DNA of 64,000 nucleotides from Corythucha ciliata. Its lineage: Eukaryota > Arthropoda > Insecta > Hemiptera > Tingidae. The notes under the pieces were generated by a model that did no database searches, was not told the origin of the DNA, and saw nothing but the letters and a program-made list of their open reading frames with translations. How positions within the stretch are numbered: position 1 is the stretch's first letter; the number at the start of each line of letters is the position of its first letter. Positions 1 to 10,651 of the stretch are shown piece after piece. The stretch lies in contig CM075942.1 in NCBI GenBank assembly GCA_038030265.1, positions 49,194,751-49,258,750 of the forward strand. Direction: 5' to 3'. Position numbers and translations under genes: made by a program.

Positions 1-341
1 AGCTGGCTGAATAACACGTAAGAATAGAGAAATTCAAGGAAGCTGCTACTCAGCCGAGCGTAAAGGGCGTCAAAATTTCACGAACTACCCTTACTTTACG
101 ATCATCTCAAATGAAATTTTGTGCTCTTTCCAACGGTGTCCTTGAAATTTTCGCAGGATCAATGGTTGCTAAGATACCGACCGAGTTTTGAAGAAAACGC
201 CTGATGCATTGACAATCAGGAAAACTGCGATTTTCTCAAAAACGGTTGATATTCGGACCATGGTTCATATAGTCATTTTTGACCCATATGTGATGTAGAA
301 TCACACATTTCAATTATGCCCCATTTTCCCGTTAAACCCTG

Positions 342-565
342 TATAAAAGAACTGGATTGCTCATCACTGCTGATAAAGCATAGCCATCAAATAAGCTACA
401 AAGTGGATGAGAGGGGTGTAGTTTCAAAGTAAATACCGGAAGAGAGTTGTGTTGCCATAACTACACAAGGAGAGGGACAGGGTGATTGTTTATCAGGGGA
501 GGACCTGCCCCCTCCACGACCCTCCAGTCCGCTGTGAGCAATCCAGGTTTATAATGTATATCGTT
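342..565. mobile_element. MITE copy 1 (228-bp family)
   Basis: A short element with inverted ends that read TATAAA...CTGGATTGCTCA on the left and TGAGCAATCCAGGTTTATA on the right. The interior matches copies at 1821-2044, 22589-22816 and 52791-53016. The end sequences here are slightly decayed, and no clear target duplication is visible in this copy. Confidence 0.75.
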
Positions 566-576
566 AGTCGTTACCC

Positions 577-838
577 CCATGGAGGTAGGAACAAGTGGAG
601 GGAGTAAACGCATTTTTTGTGAAGCCGGTCGCCATTACTACACACCATCTGTTATCAGGACACACCGAACAAAAACATTGACAATTTCATACTTGATCAG
701 CGAAAAATTAATAAATTCCCCTCCCGTCCTCTCTAGGTGAATAATAACAGTGGGTGTTTAACGGCGGAAAAACCGCGGCTTCACATGTGTCTACATTAAA
801 AAAGCCTTTCTCTCTCTCCACTTGTTCCTACTCCATGG
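577..838. mobile_element. Second MITE inside the duplicated unit
   Basis: Inverted repeats of about 26 bases, CCATGGAGGTAGGAACAAGT at 577-604 and its complement ending CTACTCCATGG at 812-838, enclose about 210 bases. A second copy at 2056-2317 is simply part of the tandem duplication. No coding capacity was seen. Confidence 0.65.
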
Positions 839-1241
839 TTAGCCCCGAGGTGTCGTCTTGATATCAACACCAAATCCTAACTGATGACGTACAAAGACAT
901 TTCAAGTAGTGTTATATTTCATAATCTCAAATGTGTAGTTCCATGGGAGTTAAATGAAGGCGAAATAGCGGAAAGCGGACAGGTTCTGGGCCTAATATTC
1001 CCTTACCACATCGCCTGAAGGCTCGCAACCAGCGGTTTTGACCATGACGTCCAAAACTGCTAATTTTTTGGATGCAAAACGGCGTCGTTCGCCACACGTG
1101 GAAATTTAATTAAAAAATATAACTTGGCACGTGGATTGAAAAGTTTTACAGCCCCCTCCAAAAAAAAGACTCAATAAAGGCACGTCGTAAAAATGAACAT
1201 TTACGGCATCGTACATTCAACGGTGGAAACAACAGCTTGCT

Positions 1242-1248
1242 TATAAAA
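1242..1248 (+). promoter_or_regulatory. TATA box of truncated gene copy
   Basis: TATAAAA lies 54 bases before the ATG at 1296, a usual distance for a TATA-driven gene with a short leader. It is identical to the box at 2721. Confidence 0.5.
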
Positions 1249-1295
1249 TCCAGCTCTTGTTAATGGAGCCCGACTAATAACTCAACCCCATAATC

Positions 1296-1442
1296 ATGCG
1301 TGTCTCTTCTCTCGTCTTCTGTTTACTATTATGCGTTTTGGTGATTGAAACTCGTTATTTTGCTGCACGTTCTCGTTACAGTCGATTTTTTTTTTTTTTT
1401 TTTTAGTGCAAAAAGCTTAATAGTTGTAGAAGTTCTTCCTGA
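1296..1442 (+). pseudogene. Small secreted-peptide gene truncated by the duplication junction
   Basis: Exon 1 (1296-1340) is identical to that of the intact copy at 2775 and encodes the 15-residue signal start MRVSSLVFCLLLCVL. The intron is 1341-1406 (GTGATT donor, acceptor after a 19-T run). Exon 2 starts at 1407, but only its first four bases are native because the duplication junction falls at 1410|1411. Reading then continues into the upstream flank of the next unit and stops at 1440-1442, giving a predicted 26-residue product. The TATA box and leader are intact, so it could still be transcribed. It is either a truncated copy or an assembly artefact. Confidence 0.55.
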
Positions 1443-1820
1443 AGTCCTACTCTTTCTCCGAGAGCTGTCAGTAAAATTACAGCTGGCTGAATAACACGTA
1501 AGAATAGAGAAATTCAAGGAAGCTGCTACTCAGCCGAGCGTCAAGGGCGTCAAAATTTCACGAACTACCCTTACTTTACGATCATCTCAATGAAATTTTG
1601 TGCTCTTTCCAACGGTGTCCTTGAAATTTTCGCAGGATCAATGGTTGCTAAGATACCGACCGAGTTTTGAAGAAAACGCCTGATGCATTGACAATCAGGA
1701 AAACTGTGATTTTCTCAAAAACGGTTGATATTCGGACCATGGTTCATATAGTCATTTTTGACCCATATGTGATGTAGAATCACACATTTCAATTATGCCC
1801 CATTTTCCCGTTAAACCCTG

Positions 1821-2044
1821 TATAAAAGAACTGGATTGCTCATCACTGCTGATAAAGCATAGCCATCAAATAAGCTACAAAGTGGATGAGAGGGGTGTAG
1901 TTTCAAAGTAAATACCGGAAGAGAGTTGTGTTGCCATAACTACACAAGGAGAGGGACAGGGTGATTGTTTATCAGGGGAGGACCTGCCCCCTCCACGACC
2001 CTCCAGTCCGCTGTGAGCAATCCAGGTTTATAATGTATATCGTT
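1821..2044. mobile_element. MITE copy 2 (228-bp family), duplicated with its host unit
   Basis: Same element as at 342-565, carried along by the tandem duplication rather than independently inserted. Confidence 0.75.
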
Positions 2045-2720
2045 AGTCGTTACCCCCATGGAGGTAGGAACAAGTGGAGGGAGTAAACGCATTTTTTGTG
2101 AAGCCGGTCGCCATTACTACACACCATCTGTTATCAGGACACACCGAACAAAAACATTGACAATTTCATACTTGATCAGCGAAAAATTAATAAATTCCCC
2201 TCCCGTCCTCTCTAGGTGAATAATAACAGTGGGTGTTTAACGGCGGAAAAACCGCGGCTTCACATGTGTCTACATTAAAAAAGCCTTTCTCTCTCTCCAC
2301 TTGTTCCTACTCCATGGTTAGCCCCGAGGTGTCGTCTTGATATCAACACCAAATCCTAACTGATGACGTACAAAGACATTTCAAGTAGTGTTATATTTCA
2401 TAATCTCAAATGTGTAGTTCCATGGGAGTTAAATGAAGGCGAAATAGCGGAAAGCGGACAGGTTCTGGGCCTAATATTCCCTTACCACATCGCCTGAAGG
2501 CTCGCAACCAGCGGTTTTGACCATGACGTCCAAAACTGCTAATTTTTTGGATGCAAAACGGCGTCGTTCGCCACACGTGGAAATTTAATTAAAAAATATA
2601 ACTTGGCACGTGGATTGAAAAGTTTTACAGCCCCCTCCAAAAAAAAGACTCAATAAAGGCACGTCGTAAAAATGAACATTTACGGCATCGTACATTCAAC
2701 GGTGGAAACAACAGCTTGCT

Positions 2721-2727
2721 TATAAAA
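2721..2727 (+). promoter_or_regulatory. TATA box for the gene at 2775
   Basis: TATAAAA 54 bases upstream of the start codon, inside the duplicated unit and shared with 1242-1248. Confidence 0.55.
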
Positions 2728-2774
2728 TCCAGCTCTTGTTAATGGAGCCCGACTAATAACTCAACCCCATAATC

Positions 2775-3018
2775 ATGCGTGTCTCTTCTCTCGTCTTCTG
2801 TTTACTATTATGCGTTTTGGTGATTGAAACTCGTTATTTTGCTGCACGTTCTCGTTACAGTCGATTTTTTTTTTTTTTTTTTTTAGTGCATCGTGTCTGG
2901 CCGTCAGGATGTTCGTTCACATCATAGAAAAGTTAAGGCTTCAGACACTGGAAAAAAACTATGGAATCGAAAGGCCAGCTCGGAAGAAAATTCGGATGAA
3001 TACGCATCAGATTTTTAA
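2775..3018 (+). CDS. Small predicted secreted protein, 58 aa, two exons
   Basis: Exon 1 (2775-2819, 15 codons) encodes the hydrophobic start MRVSSLVFCLLLCVL. A 67-base intron (2820-2886) begins GTGATT and ends in a run of 20 T followed by AG. Exon 2 (2887-3018) starts with CIVSG and continues as a polar, basic then acidic chain (KKLWNRKASSEENSDEYASDF region) to TAA. Both exons are in phase 0. A TATA box lies at 2721 and an AATAAA at 3059-3064, 41 bases after the stop. The signal peptide probably runs into exon 2. I chose the spliced model because the unspliced frame runs into the T tract as poly-Phe and stops. The mature part has no domain I recognise. The architecture, not the sequence, ties it to the other mini-exon genes in the window. 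Confidence 0.6.
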
Positions 3019-3609
3019 GACAAAAAAAACTAACCAAACACAATGCTCACATTGAACAAATAAAACCATGACAGAAGGAGAGACAGTGCTTTTGAGTCAA
3101 TCACAGGTCCAACCATGCAGAGGTTTTAACCATTTTGAAGGCCCTTCACTGATAATGATTCTGGTGCGTATATGTTGAGAGTTTGTGTGGATGGGCCCTG
3201 TGCTGGTCCATAAAATGGGGGGGGGGGTGCAGTCACTTGCCTCCTATTTTTTAGATTTCTTTCAAGTTTTAAAGTAACATGATTTTTCCTTTTTTGCAAG
3301 TGTAACCTCGAACCTCTTCTTCTACGGACTTTCTCATTTCACATGCGAGGGCGAGGGATTGGTTGGTTTATCTTCGTGATTTTTTTTTTTCTTTCTTTTT
3401 TTCTTTCTTTCTTATCGCGAAATATTCAAATGAAATCTCCTATAAGAGGACATCAAAGAGGGTTGAAGTCAGAGTCAGGAATAACCAGATTTCATTAACT
3501 CAATAAAACATATATTTCTCCACGATATCGGCTGGCATACAAGCAACACTGGGTATACTAACAATCGACCAAGTTTAGCGGGAGGAAGATCTACCCCGAA
3601 TTTCTAGAC
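3019..3609. other. Intergenic, AT-rich
   Basis: Holds a poly-G run near 3220 and a pyrimidine-rich tract around 3379-3411. I saw no exon or element ends. Confidence 0.5.
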
Positions 3610-3913
3610 TTATTTTTTATCTTTATATTTCTGAAGATTTCTCTTAACGAACGCCTCTTTTTGATTTAAAATAGACAAGAAATAATAATTATTGGTGGGG
3701 AGAGGAGCATAATGATTTAAATCTTACGTTTACGGGATCCTTGTGTGCAGATTTTTTACGACGGAATTTTTTCACGGGGGAACCACAGTCGGCCTATTAA
3801 AATGGAATAAATGAGCAGATTTATTTAAACGATTAAAACTTACATTTTACAACCATTGCAATTATAAAAAACACGAGGATCGCGCAAACGAGAACAATCA
3901 TTCTAATGTTCAT
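3610..3913 (-). CDS. Small cationic predicted secreted peptide, three exons
   Basis: Exon 1 (3913-3851, or from the second ATG at 3901) encodes a strongly hydrophobic start, MIVLVCAILVFFIIAMV. Exon 2 (3793-3728, 22 codons) encodes ADCGSPVKKFRRKKSAHKDP and two more residues. Exon 3 (3630-3610) encodes KYKDKK and TAA. The introns are 57 and 97 bases. The acceptors are TTTTAATAG and AATCTTCAG and the donors are GTAAAA (weak) and GTAAGA (good); all junctions are phase 0. A better donor, GTAAGT, lies 7 bases downstream but would put exon 2 into a frame that stops after 12 codons. The product has a single Cys and many Lys/Arg. No family recognised. It shares only the signal-mini-exon layout with its neighbours. 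Confidence 0.45.
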
Positions 3914-4979
3914 GATTGTTGCGTGGCGTGTGACTTCCAGCGATTGGTGAGGGATTATCAAACAAGTTCGTTAGTGATGTTAGTGTTGATTGCCTTCAAT
4001 TTTTATTGTTCGAAAAGCAATAAAAAAAATCTTCAAACCTTCCATTTATTTTTTTTATAAATCCATAAAACTGTAGTCCAAAAGACGTTCAACAGGATTT
4101 TAAAAAATTACGGTTATTCATACATCAGTATAGGCGCTGATTTTGAATGAATCATTCTTCGAAGTTCTGGATACAGAAAATCTTCGGGCGGAAATATTAG
4201 AAACTGCACCACCAAGTCGACTGGCTGCCAGTAGTGCCCCTTTAAATTTTGCGTTTTGCCTCGTCATCGATTTAATCGCTTTTCTTAGTTTCAGAGTGAC
4301 ATTTTAAAAAACCGCTCGGATCATGGCGTTTTTTCGCCTCGGCCCTTCCTTGCTTTCAAGAATTCTTGGACAACTCGCAAAACGTGCCAGAGAGGTCAAA
4401 ACTGGAGGGGATGAACGCGTTTTCTACCCCTTCCTTTGAACACAAGAAACCCCCTTTAGCCCACCACCACCACCACCTGAAACAGTCTTTGTATCCACGC
4501 CTGATCGAGTCGAGCTACAATTTTCATTTTATTTTGATTATCGTACTTTTACACTATAGATAAGCGGCATAGGGCATAAGACTAACTTAAAATTAGCCCT
4601 TGACCCGACGATGTTTCATGTGTGGGGCGCCGATCTTAGCTCCACATCACCGTAAAGATTCTTTAAGGAACAATACTTTTTGCGTGAAACGTTCAACAGG
4701 CTGCAGTATTGTTGAATAATCAAATTCATTGGACCATACATTATTTTTCATACAATAGTAATAATAAGAGCTGTGGGGTTTTCTCAAATCCAAAGATCGG
4801 AACATTAAAAGCGTTTGATAGCTGCGTAAGGCCATGTTCTCAATTGCAGAATAATGTGATTCACCTAACCGTAAAAACCTTATTTCAGGTTTTTTTTTTA
4901 TTGTTTTGTCTATTTAAAAGGGCCACAGTCGAGCATAGGCGATCAATTCTACACTTTATCCACATCCGAGCCGAGTATC
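3914..4979. other. Intergenic between two divergent small genes
   Basis: Upstream DNA of the - strand gene at 3913 and the + strand gene at 4980. Contains open frames of 60-130 codons in several frames with no signal, splice or codon support, so I treat it as non-coding. Confidence 0.4.
4911..4919 (+). promoter_or_regulatory. TATA-like box for the gene at 4980
   Basis: TATTTAAAA, 69 bases before the ATG, in a context similar to the boxes before the other family members. Confidence 0.4.
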
Positions 4980-5536
4980 ATGCATATTTTAGCGTTCGTA
5001 CTCTTGGGAAGTCTTCTCCTCGTAAGTTGAACCGTTTTACCTACATTGGTGGTGTGGCGAAGATTAAAGTAATATACGACGGCACTTCACGTTGACTTTC
5101 ATGTGGAACAAACAATGCCACGAGTATTTTGCTTATTTCTCGTGGATTAAAACTTGAAAAATTGTCTTTGACACATTCTAAGCGAGAGTACAAGGCAGTT
5201 ACCGCGCCATCAATATTATAATACAGGTCCAATGAATTTGATTAAACGACGGGGGATTTTTGTTTTTGTTTCCTTGCAGCTCGGCGAGTCATCACCCGCG
5301 GCTCCAGGCAAAGAGGTAAGTGACATTCTCATTTAGTCGTATAGCACCAAGGAATATCACACATTTTATCCTTGTGTTTACTCCTTCAGCAAAAAGATAG
5401 AGACAAAGCTCTGATTGGCGACATTGGCATTTCAATTGCCAGTAACAACAGCAACTTAAATACAAAGACCATTGATAGGCACGATGAAACAAGTGTCATT
5501 GACTCTTCTCAGACTATTGATGTTGTAGGCTGGTGA
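4980..5536 (+). CDS. DxHD-family small secreted protein, member 1 (74 aa)
   Basis: Three exons, all phase 0: 4980-5021 (42 bases, MHILAFVLLGSLLL), 5280-5315 (36 bases, LGESSPAAPGKE) and 5390-5536 (147 bases). Introns of 258 and 74 bases have GTAAGT and GTAAGT donors and pyrimidine-rich acceptors. Exon 1 plus the start of exon 2 form a signal peptide, and the SSPAAPGK linker is shared with other members. The mature part starts QKDRDKALIGDIG, has an Asn-rich middle (SNNSNLNTKT), the motif IDRHDE at about residues 54-59 and the end segment VIDSSQTIDVV. It is closest in layout to the genes at 8997 and 39090. No known domain; function unknown. The conserved exon sizes and reading frames across five loci are the main evidence. 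Confidence 0.75.
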
Positions 5537-7370
5537 ATGATAATGATAGTGAATATTCAAGAATTCACTTGTTTTATGAAGAAACAAAATGATAATGATT
5601 AATGCATGCAAGCAATGTACTCAAGTACAGAATTATACAATCAATGAAAATTATGATCGTTGCATATAATCACATAATGAGATGAGATTGTGTTGTGAAT
5701 GGTTGAGTAAAGCACTGTCCTAAAAAAAAATTCAGAGTATTTCGGCCCGTAATCATAATAGCTGCTTAAGTTAAAATTCTCCTAAGTAAAAATAAAATCA
5801 GTTTTTGTTGGGAAAAATCGTCTGTTTCGACACCCACTTAGGGAAATTCAAGTTTGAGAAATGTCTATGAATACGGGCCCTAGTATATGTATACTCAAAC
5901 AAATAAGCCGCAAGGAACGACTGGAATTTAATATGAGACAATCCCTCAAATTATAATTTCTGAAAGAGACGACACCTATGAAATTAAACGAAAGAGCGAA
6001 ATTAGGTTTTCAAAATATCCAAAATTGACTTAAAATGACTTTTTAAAGTAGCCCAAACCAGTGCGAGTTTGATTTTGAACGAGCCAAACCTGTGAATTTT
6101 GGCGTGTATGAGAACGCCACACAACTGAAAATTGATCTTCAGAAACCCTGAAATGGAAACGTGCGTCATTTTGACTCCAAGAAAAAGTTCATCACCATCT
6201 TGAATGCGCTAAATGGTGTACGTGGTTTGCACTTCCACACGAAGAGGTCCCATGACGGTTCCCCAAAAGGGTAGTTAAACAGGTAAGTGTGTGATAAGAG
6301 GGGGTTGAGCCTCACAATATTCCAGGTATGCTATATCCATGGTGTCAGCTCAGTTTTAAGTCAGCTGTCCGCCTTTTCGGGGAACCACCGCCATCGTTAC
6401 AAGCAAAACAAGTTTGACCATGGAGTAAAAATGACGTACGCATCCATTGAGGTTGGTGCGATGAAGTCATTTTGACTCCTCCTTTCCATTTATGTCCTTC
6501 GAGCTGGAGTCATAATGGCTCCTCTTTTCCATGGGCGTTGCCTAAATTTGCATGCCCTGGACGTTATTCATAGTGGGGCCCACTCGTTTTCGAGGATTTT
6601 TTTTTTTTTTCTAGTTGCCGATGAAAAGACTAGGAAACAAGCATTGTGTTAGCGGTTGAGGACATAAGCAGAGTCTTACATTGTGCGTTTGTTTCTTCAA
6701 AGCCCCTTTTTTTTCATCCCCCATCTGAGATCTGAGATTTTGTCCCCTGTGGCTTCCTGAGATGATGCCCATGCCCAACATCTTCTTGGTGATGCCTTAC
6801 GGATGTCTTTGTTTGTCTTAATAGAAGAAATTATCATATTCGAAATTGGGAGAGCAGGTATGAAGTTAGCCCCTCAAAAAAATAAAAAATGCTCTGACTC
6901 ATCGGTTTCTGATGGTTTGGTGCTATCTAATTTTGATGGTGCCCTGCAATGCACAGCGAGTGCCTCCGTTCCACCGTTCCATAGTGGAGGGGGGCAAGTT
7001 TCAGTGGGGTATAGATTTTGGCCAAGTTGGAGAATATTTAGCGTGTTCCAGCGGCTAGGCAAAGGAGACTAGACGCTATAAAGAGCTATAACTTTAGTCT
7101 CACTTACTAAGACATTTTATCATTAATTGCCTTATTTGACTCTTCAGGATTCCCTGAATAAAATCTGGGAGCATTATTTCATTCCGCTCATTGTTTAGTA
7201 AAATAAGGGGAAGACAGCTTGGCGCGGACAGCGTTTCCGTCGCAAGACCATCAGCCTATAGCCTACAGACTATGCAGGACTTATTTCACACAATTTCTAA
7301 TTTTTGGCTGTTGTTTCAACTTGTAGACCGCAAACTTTATTGAACAATACAGCCGTGATATTTTTTAATG
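5537..7370. other. Intergenic; nothing assigned
   Basis: Includes a small inverted-repeat fragment at about 5743-5880 whose ends (GGCCCGTAAT and TGAATACGGGCCC) resemble the termini of the element at 11717-13680. The GTAAGT at 6286 is not preceded by a credible exon. The rest shows no gene signal. Confidence 0.4.
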
Positions 7371-7372
7371 AA

Positions 7373-7408
7373 TGCCTTTCGGGTCCATTCCCGGTGCCCC
7401 TCATCAGC
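7373..7408 (-). ncRNA. Hammerhead-ribozyme-like motif
   Basis: Read on the - strand it gives CTGATGA, then a GGG...CCC stem with a 14-base loop, then GAAAG. These are the two conserved core boxes of a hammerhead ribozyme around a short stem II. Such motifs are known from Penelope-like elements and related retroelements. Stem III and the cleavage-site U are not convincing here, so it may be decayed. Confidence 0.4.
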
Positions 7409-7599
7409 ATTATCTATAATTGCATAATTCACAAAAAGCACGATAAAATCAATAAAAACCGACTAGAAAATAAAAATAAAATAAAAACAGCAACAATACT
7501 CGGGTATACATACATATAATAATTCGATGCATTACTAGAATTAACTATTATCTGACGGCTCAAAACCTATGGAAACCACTACCAGTGTAAGGCTAAAAC

Positions 7600-8060
7600 A
7601 AATAAATAATAATAGCCATAGCGCATTTTCTCAATTGTAGCCGTGAAAAAACATTTTTCTCAATTTATAACCCTCGAAATACCGTTTTTCCCCAATTTTT
7701 GCCGTGAATGAGCACTTTTCCTTTTCAGCTCAGAATGAGCCCATTCCCTCAGTTTTAGCTAGTTTTGTAATTTTGGCTGCGTGCTGCATGTTAGTAATTT
7801 TTCTCAATTTTAGCCGCAAATTTGCCTCCTGCACAAGCCGCGAAATGACATTTTCTCAGCTTTATAGCGGCAAATGAGCGCTTAGCAAAAATGTGCTCAG
7901 AAATTATAGCGTTTTCTCAATTTCAGCGCAGCAAATCAGCGATTTTTCTCAATATCAGCTGCCAGTGCACACTATTTTTTTCAATTTAAGCAGAGTATGG
8001 ACACTTTTTGATAGATCCATCCACGATTTAGCGTTTTTTCAAACTTTCTCTGTGAATTAG
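7600..8060. repeat. Degenerate ~30-bp tandem array, type 1
   Basis: Many imperfect units like 'TCTCAATTTTAGCCG...AATGAGCG...TTTT'. The same unit (reverse orientation 'GCTAAAATTGAGAAAA') recurs at 28190-28570, 35620-36540, 40320-41000, 57160-57720 and 58210-58380. No coding signal. Confidence 0.6.
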
Positions 8061-8369
8061 TGCTTTTTCGATGTCAGAAGGAGACTTTCTTGAAGAGCAG
8101 CATACACGGACCTCGATAGTGATAGGCAACTCTGTAGTCAATAAAAATCGCCCAAAATCAACCACAAGGAAAACGACACCTTTTAGAGGCGTTATAACTC
8201 TCAATCCCTCGATGATTTTGCAAATATCAAGGCGGAAATTTAAAAAAGGATGAAACCGCGTTTATCTCGGAGTTTGGCACCGTTCATGGTCCAGTTCGCC
8301 TGTCCAGGCACAAATGCACAATGGCCCCTTGCGGCGCTCTTCATATGCGCTCAGAAGTACCAGTGGACA

Positions 8370-8900
8370 TAAATTGATTCTATAGTGTCCCTTACAGTGG
8401 TCTTTATTGGATTTGGCTCATTCGAAAAACAAGTTTTGCAGATTTCACTCCCAACAAAACCTAATTCCACGGGTATGACATTCAAAATCATTTCCACGGG
8501 TTTGATCCCATGCCACAACCAGTACCACGGGTTTCCTTCCTTTAAACAAACAATTTCACGTTTTAGTGCGATTTAAAACCGGTTTCACTCACTAAAAATT
8601 TCGTTTGGTGGGCCTGCCTCATTAAAAAAAAAAAAAAAAAATCTTGCGGGGTTCGAGCTCAGGAAATCCAATTTTTGGCGTTTTTTGGTCCCTAGAAAAC
8701 CAATATTGCAAGTTTGGCACTCTAAAAATGCCTTCAATTTCTCGGGTTCCTCTCAATGAAACACAATTTAATCATTTTCATCTGAAAATCATGGATCCGA
8801 ACATAAATATTTTATATTGCTGTGTAAACCCTGTGCTAGCAATTACAAAATCCACAAAAACGTATTTCACGCAGCCATAAAAAGCTCATTTCACGCTTCA
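8370..8900. repeat. Degenerate ~30-bp tandem array, type 2
   Basis: Imperfect units with 'AAATTTCACGGGTTTG...CCAAA'-like spacing. Related stretches occur at 20750-21480, 31190-31720, 32940-33130 and 38200-38470 in either orientation. A poly-A run lies at 8624-8641. Confidence 0.5.
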
Positions 8901-8928
8901 AATTTTTTTGTTTATCATCTTGGGCTCC

Positions 8929-8936
8929 TTAAATAG
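8929..8936 (+). promoter_or_regulatory. TATA-like box for the gene at 8997
   Basis: TTAAATAG, about 65 bases before the start codon, matching the distance seen for the paralogues. Confidence 0.35.
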
Positions 8937-8996
8937 GTCATGGGCGAGCAATGACTGACTCATTTCATCGCCCTTTCAGTACCCAAGCTGACCATC

Positions 8997-9399
8997 ATGC
9001 ATTTTCTGACTTTCTTTCTCTTGGGAAGCCTTTTCGTCGTAAGTATGAACCATTTTCACACATACAGTTACCGCTGAAAATATAATCAGAGTAGAACAAC
9101 TTTGATTTAAACTGATCTTATTTAATTATTTTCAGATCGGGGAGTTATCACCAGCACCTGCAGGGAAAGATGTATACGCAACATTCTTATTTTATTTTTA
9201 GAGCGGAGATTTTCATATCTGTATACTAATTGCATAATTTCTTTCTCAGCAGAATGATAAAGACAAAGGACTAATTAATGTTCTTGATGGTCTCCACATA
9301 AAAGGTTGGTCTGACAACAACAACACGAAAATCAAGAGAATAGATGACCACGATCAAACATATATTGACAACCAATCTCAAACGATCAAAATTTCATAA
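8997..9399 (+). CDS. DxHD-family small secreted protein, member 2 (75 aa)
   Basis: Exons 8997-9038 (MHFLTFFLLGSLFV), 9136-9171 (IGELSPAPAGKD) and 9250-9399 (50 codons with TAA), with introns of 97 and 78 bases; the second donor is the weaker GTATAC. Exon 3 has a tandem NAGNAG acceptor (CAGCAG), so an extra Gln may be included or skipped; I used the first, which keeps the Gln also seen in member 1. The mature chain reads QNDKDKGLINVLDG, then DNNNTKIKRIDDHDQ with the core DDHD, then YIDNQSQTIKIS. AATAAA follows at 9418-9423. Function unknown; the pattern of alternating Ile and polar residues suggests short beta strands, which is inference. Confidence 0.8.
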
Positions 9400-10651
9400 T
9401 GATAAAAAATAGTATTGAATAAATCACTTCTTTTATTGAGGAAATTAATTATTAAATTCACTGAAAACAGAAAAATAACACTTAATGCATTAATAAACTC
9501 AACTTCTGAATATTATAAAACCATAAAAATGAACGCATCTCTAGAATGAACGGTTCCCGGAATGACGGCTCAATTCGACGAGTAGCCTGGCGAACAGCCG
9601 CTACGTTTAGATAATACGGGACTTACAGAACCGTTAACACCCAGCTTCCCAGATGACCCAGGGTCAGTCTCACTGAAAACTCCTTTTCGCTGGGGGCTTA
9701 GTCAGCCAATTCTGTGAAACGGATCATTTCAATGAGAAAACCCCGCGAAATCAGGGATTCAGCAAGACAAAACACATGAAACTAGGTTTTTAGTGAGCCA
9801 GCGGCCCGGGAAAATTGGTACTTCAGTGAGCGCACGCCTGCGAAATTACTGTGTATGAAATGTCACTAGTGTTCATACTCGAGCACCAACGATCGGTTTT
9901 AATGTTTGCAATTTTGATAGAGTGGGGCGAAGCGGTTAACTTCACAGGCAAGCCTCGCGGGAAAATTGGAACTGACCCTCTCCCATAAAAAACTGCACTG
10001 AACAAACTTAAATTGGCTACCAAAATATCAAATGTTTCCTTCATAAATCGATCAACTGTCTCGAATGGACAACCGACTGGCAAACAGTCAGATTTGGTTC
10101 AATTTACTCCATATTGCACCTCGTGGACTGTGGAGGCAAACATTTCACGTTGATTTGCCAAACCCCGCAAAAATTGAGGGTGTAATGCCCACGGCTCAGT
10201 CCGTTACACCAACCATGATTGAGGCACCACCAACTATTTCTGTGGACGTGGCAGTTCCTCCTTTGTCAGTTACCGTCACAATAGCAATAAACATATAGTA
10301 AAATGAAACGCTTGATTGTCGAACGATCTGCGTGATTGTGAACGTTACGTATGCCCATCAACGACCGTGATTCTGACAATAATCACTATGAAATCCGTCG
10401 CCACTGTGGCACACACATCTTAAAACTCAGTTAATGATCTCCATGGCATTGCAACTTTTGGAGCAATTTGCCAATGTCAATAAAAAAAATTCTTGCGACG
10501 GCTATAAAAATCTATCGCTGAATAACTGCGCATAAAAGCAACCCCTTCAAGCACCATAAAAATCATTGTTTTGGGCGATCAATTTAATCATTTTGACTAC
10601 TTGAAAGGTTTATTGACGATCCTCACTGTAGCCTTGATAGTCTCCAAGCCA
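9400..10651. other. Intergenic, decayed repeat sequence
   Basis: Contains stretches similar to the type 2 degenerate array (about 9700-10180) and no supported gene. Open frames on both strands here overlap each other and lack start context. Confidence 0.4.

Larger units (their letters stand above)
1..1410. repeat. Left copy of a 1480-bp head-to-tail tandem duplication
   Basis: Bases 1-1410 reappear at 1481-2890 with very few differences (for example a C/A change near base 52, a one-base deletion near base 111, a C/T change near base 228 and one extra T in the poly-T run). The homology stops abruptly at 1410/2890, and bases 1411-1480 must be the upstream part of the second unit. The unit is therefore 1480 bp, and the first 70 bases of the left copy lie outside the window. 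The unit carries a short secreted-peptide gene and two nested inverted-repeat elements. A recent duplication or an assembly duplication would look the same. Confidence 0.95.
1481..2890. repeat. Right copy of the 1480-bp tandem duplication
   Basis: Near-identical to 1-1410. This copy retains the intact end of the small secreted-peptide gene (2775-3018), whereas the left copy is cut within its second exon at the duplication junction 1410|1411. Confidence 0.95.
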
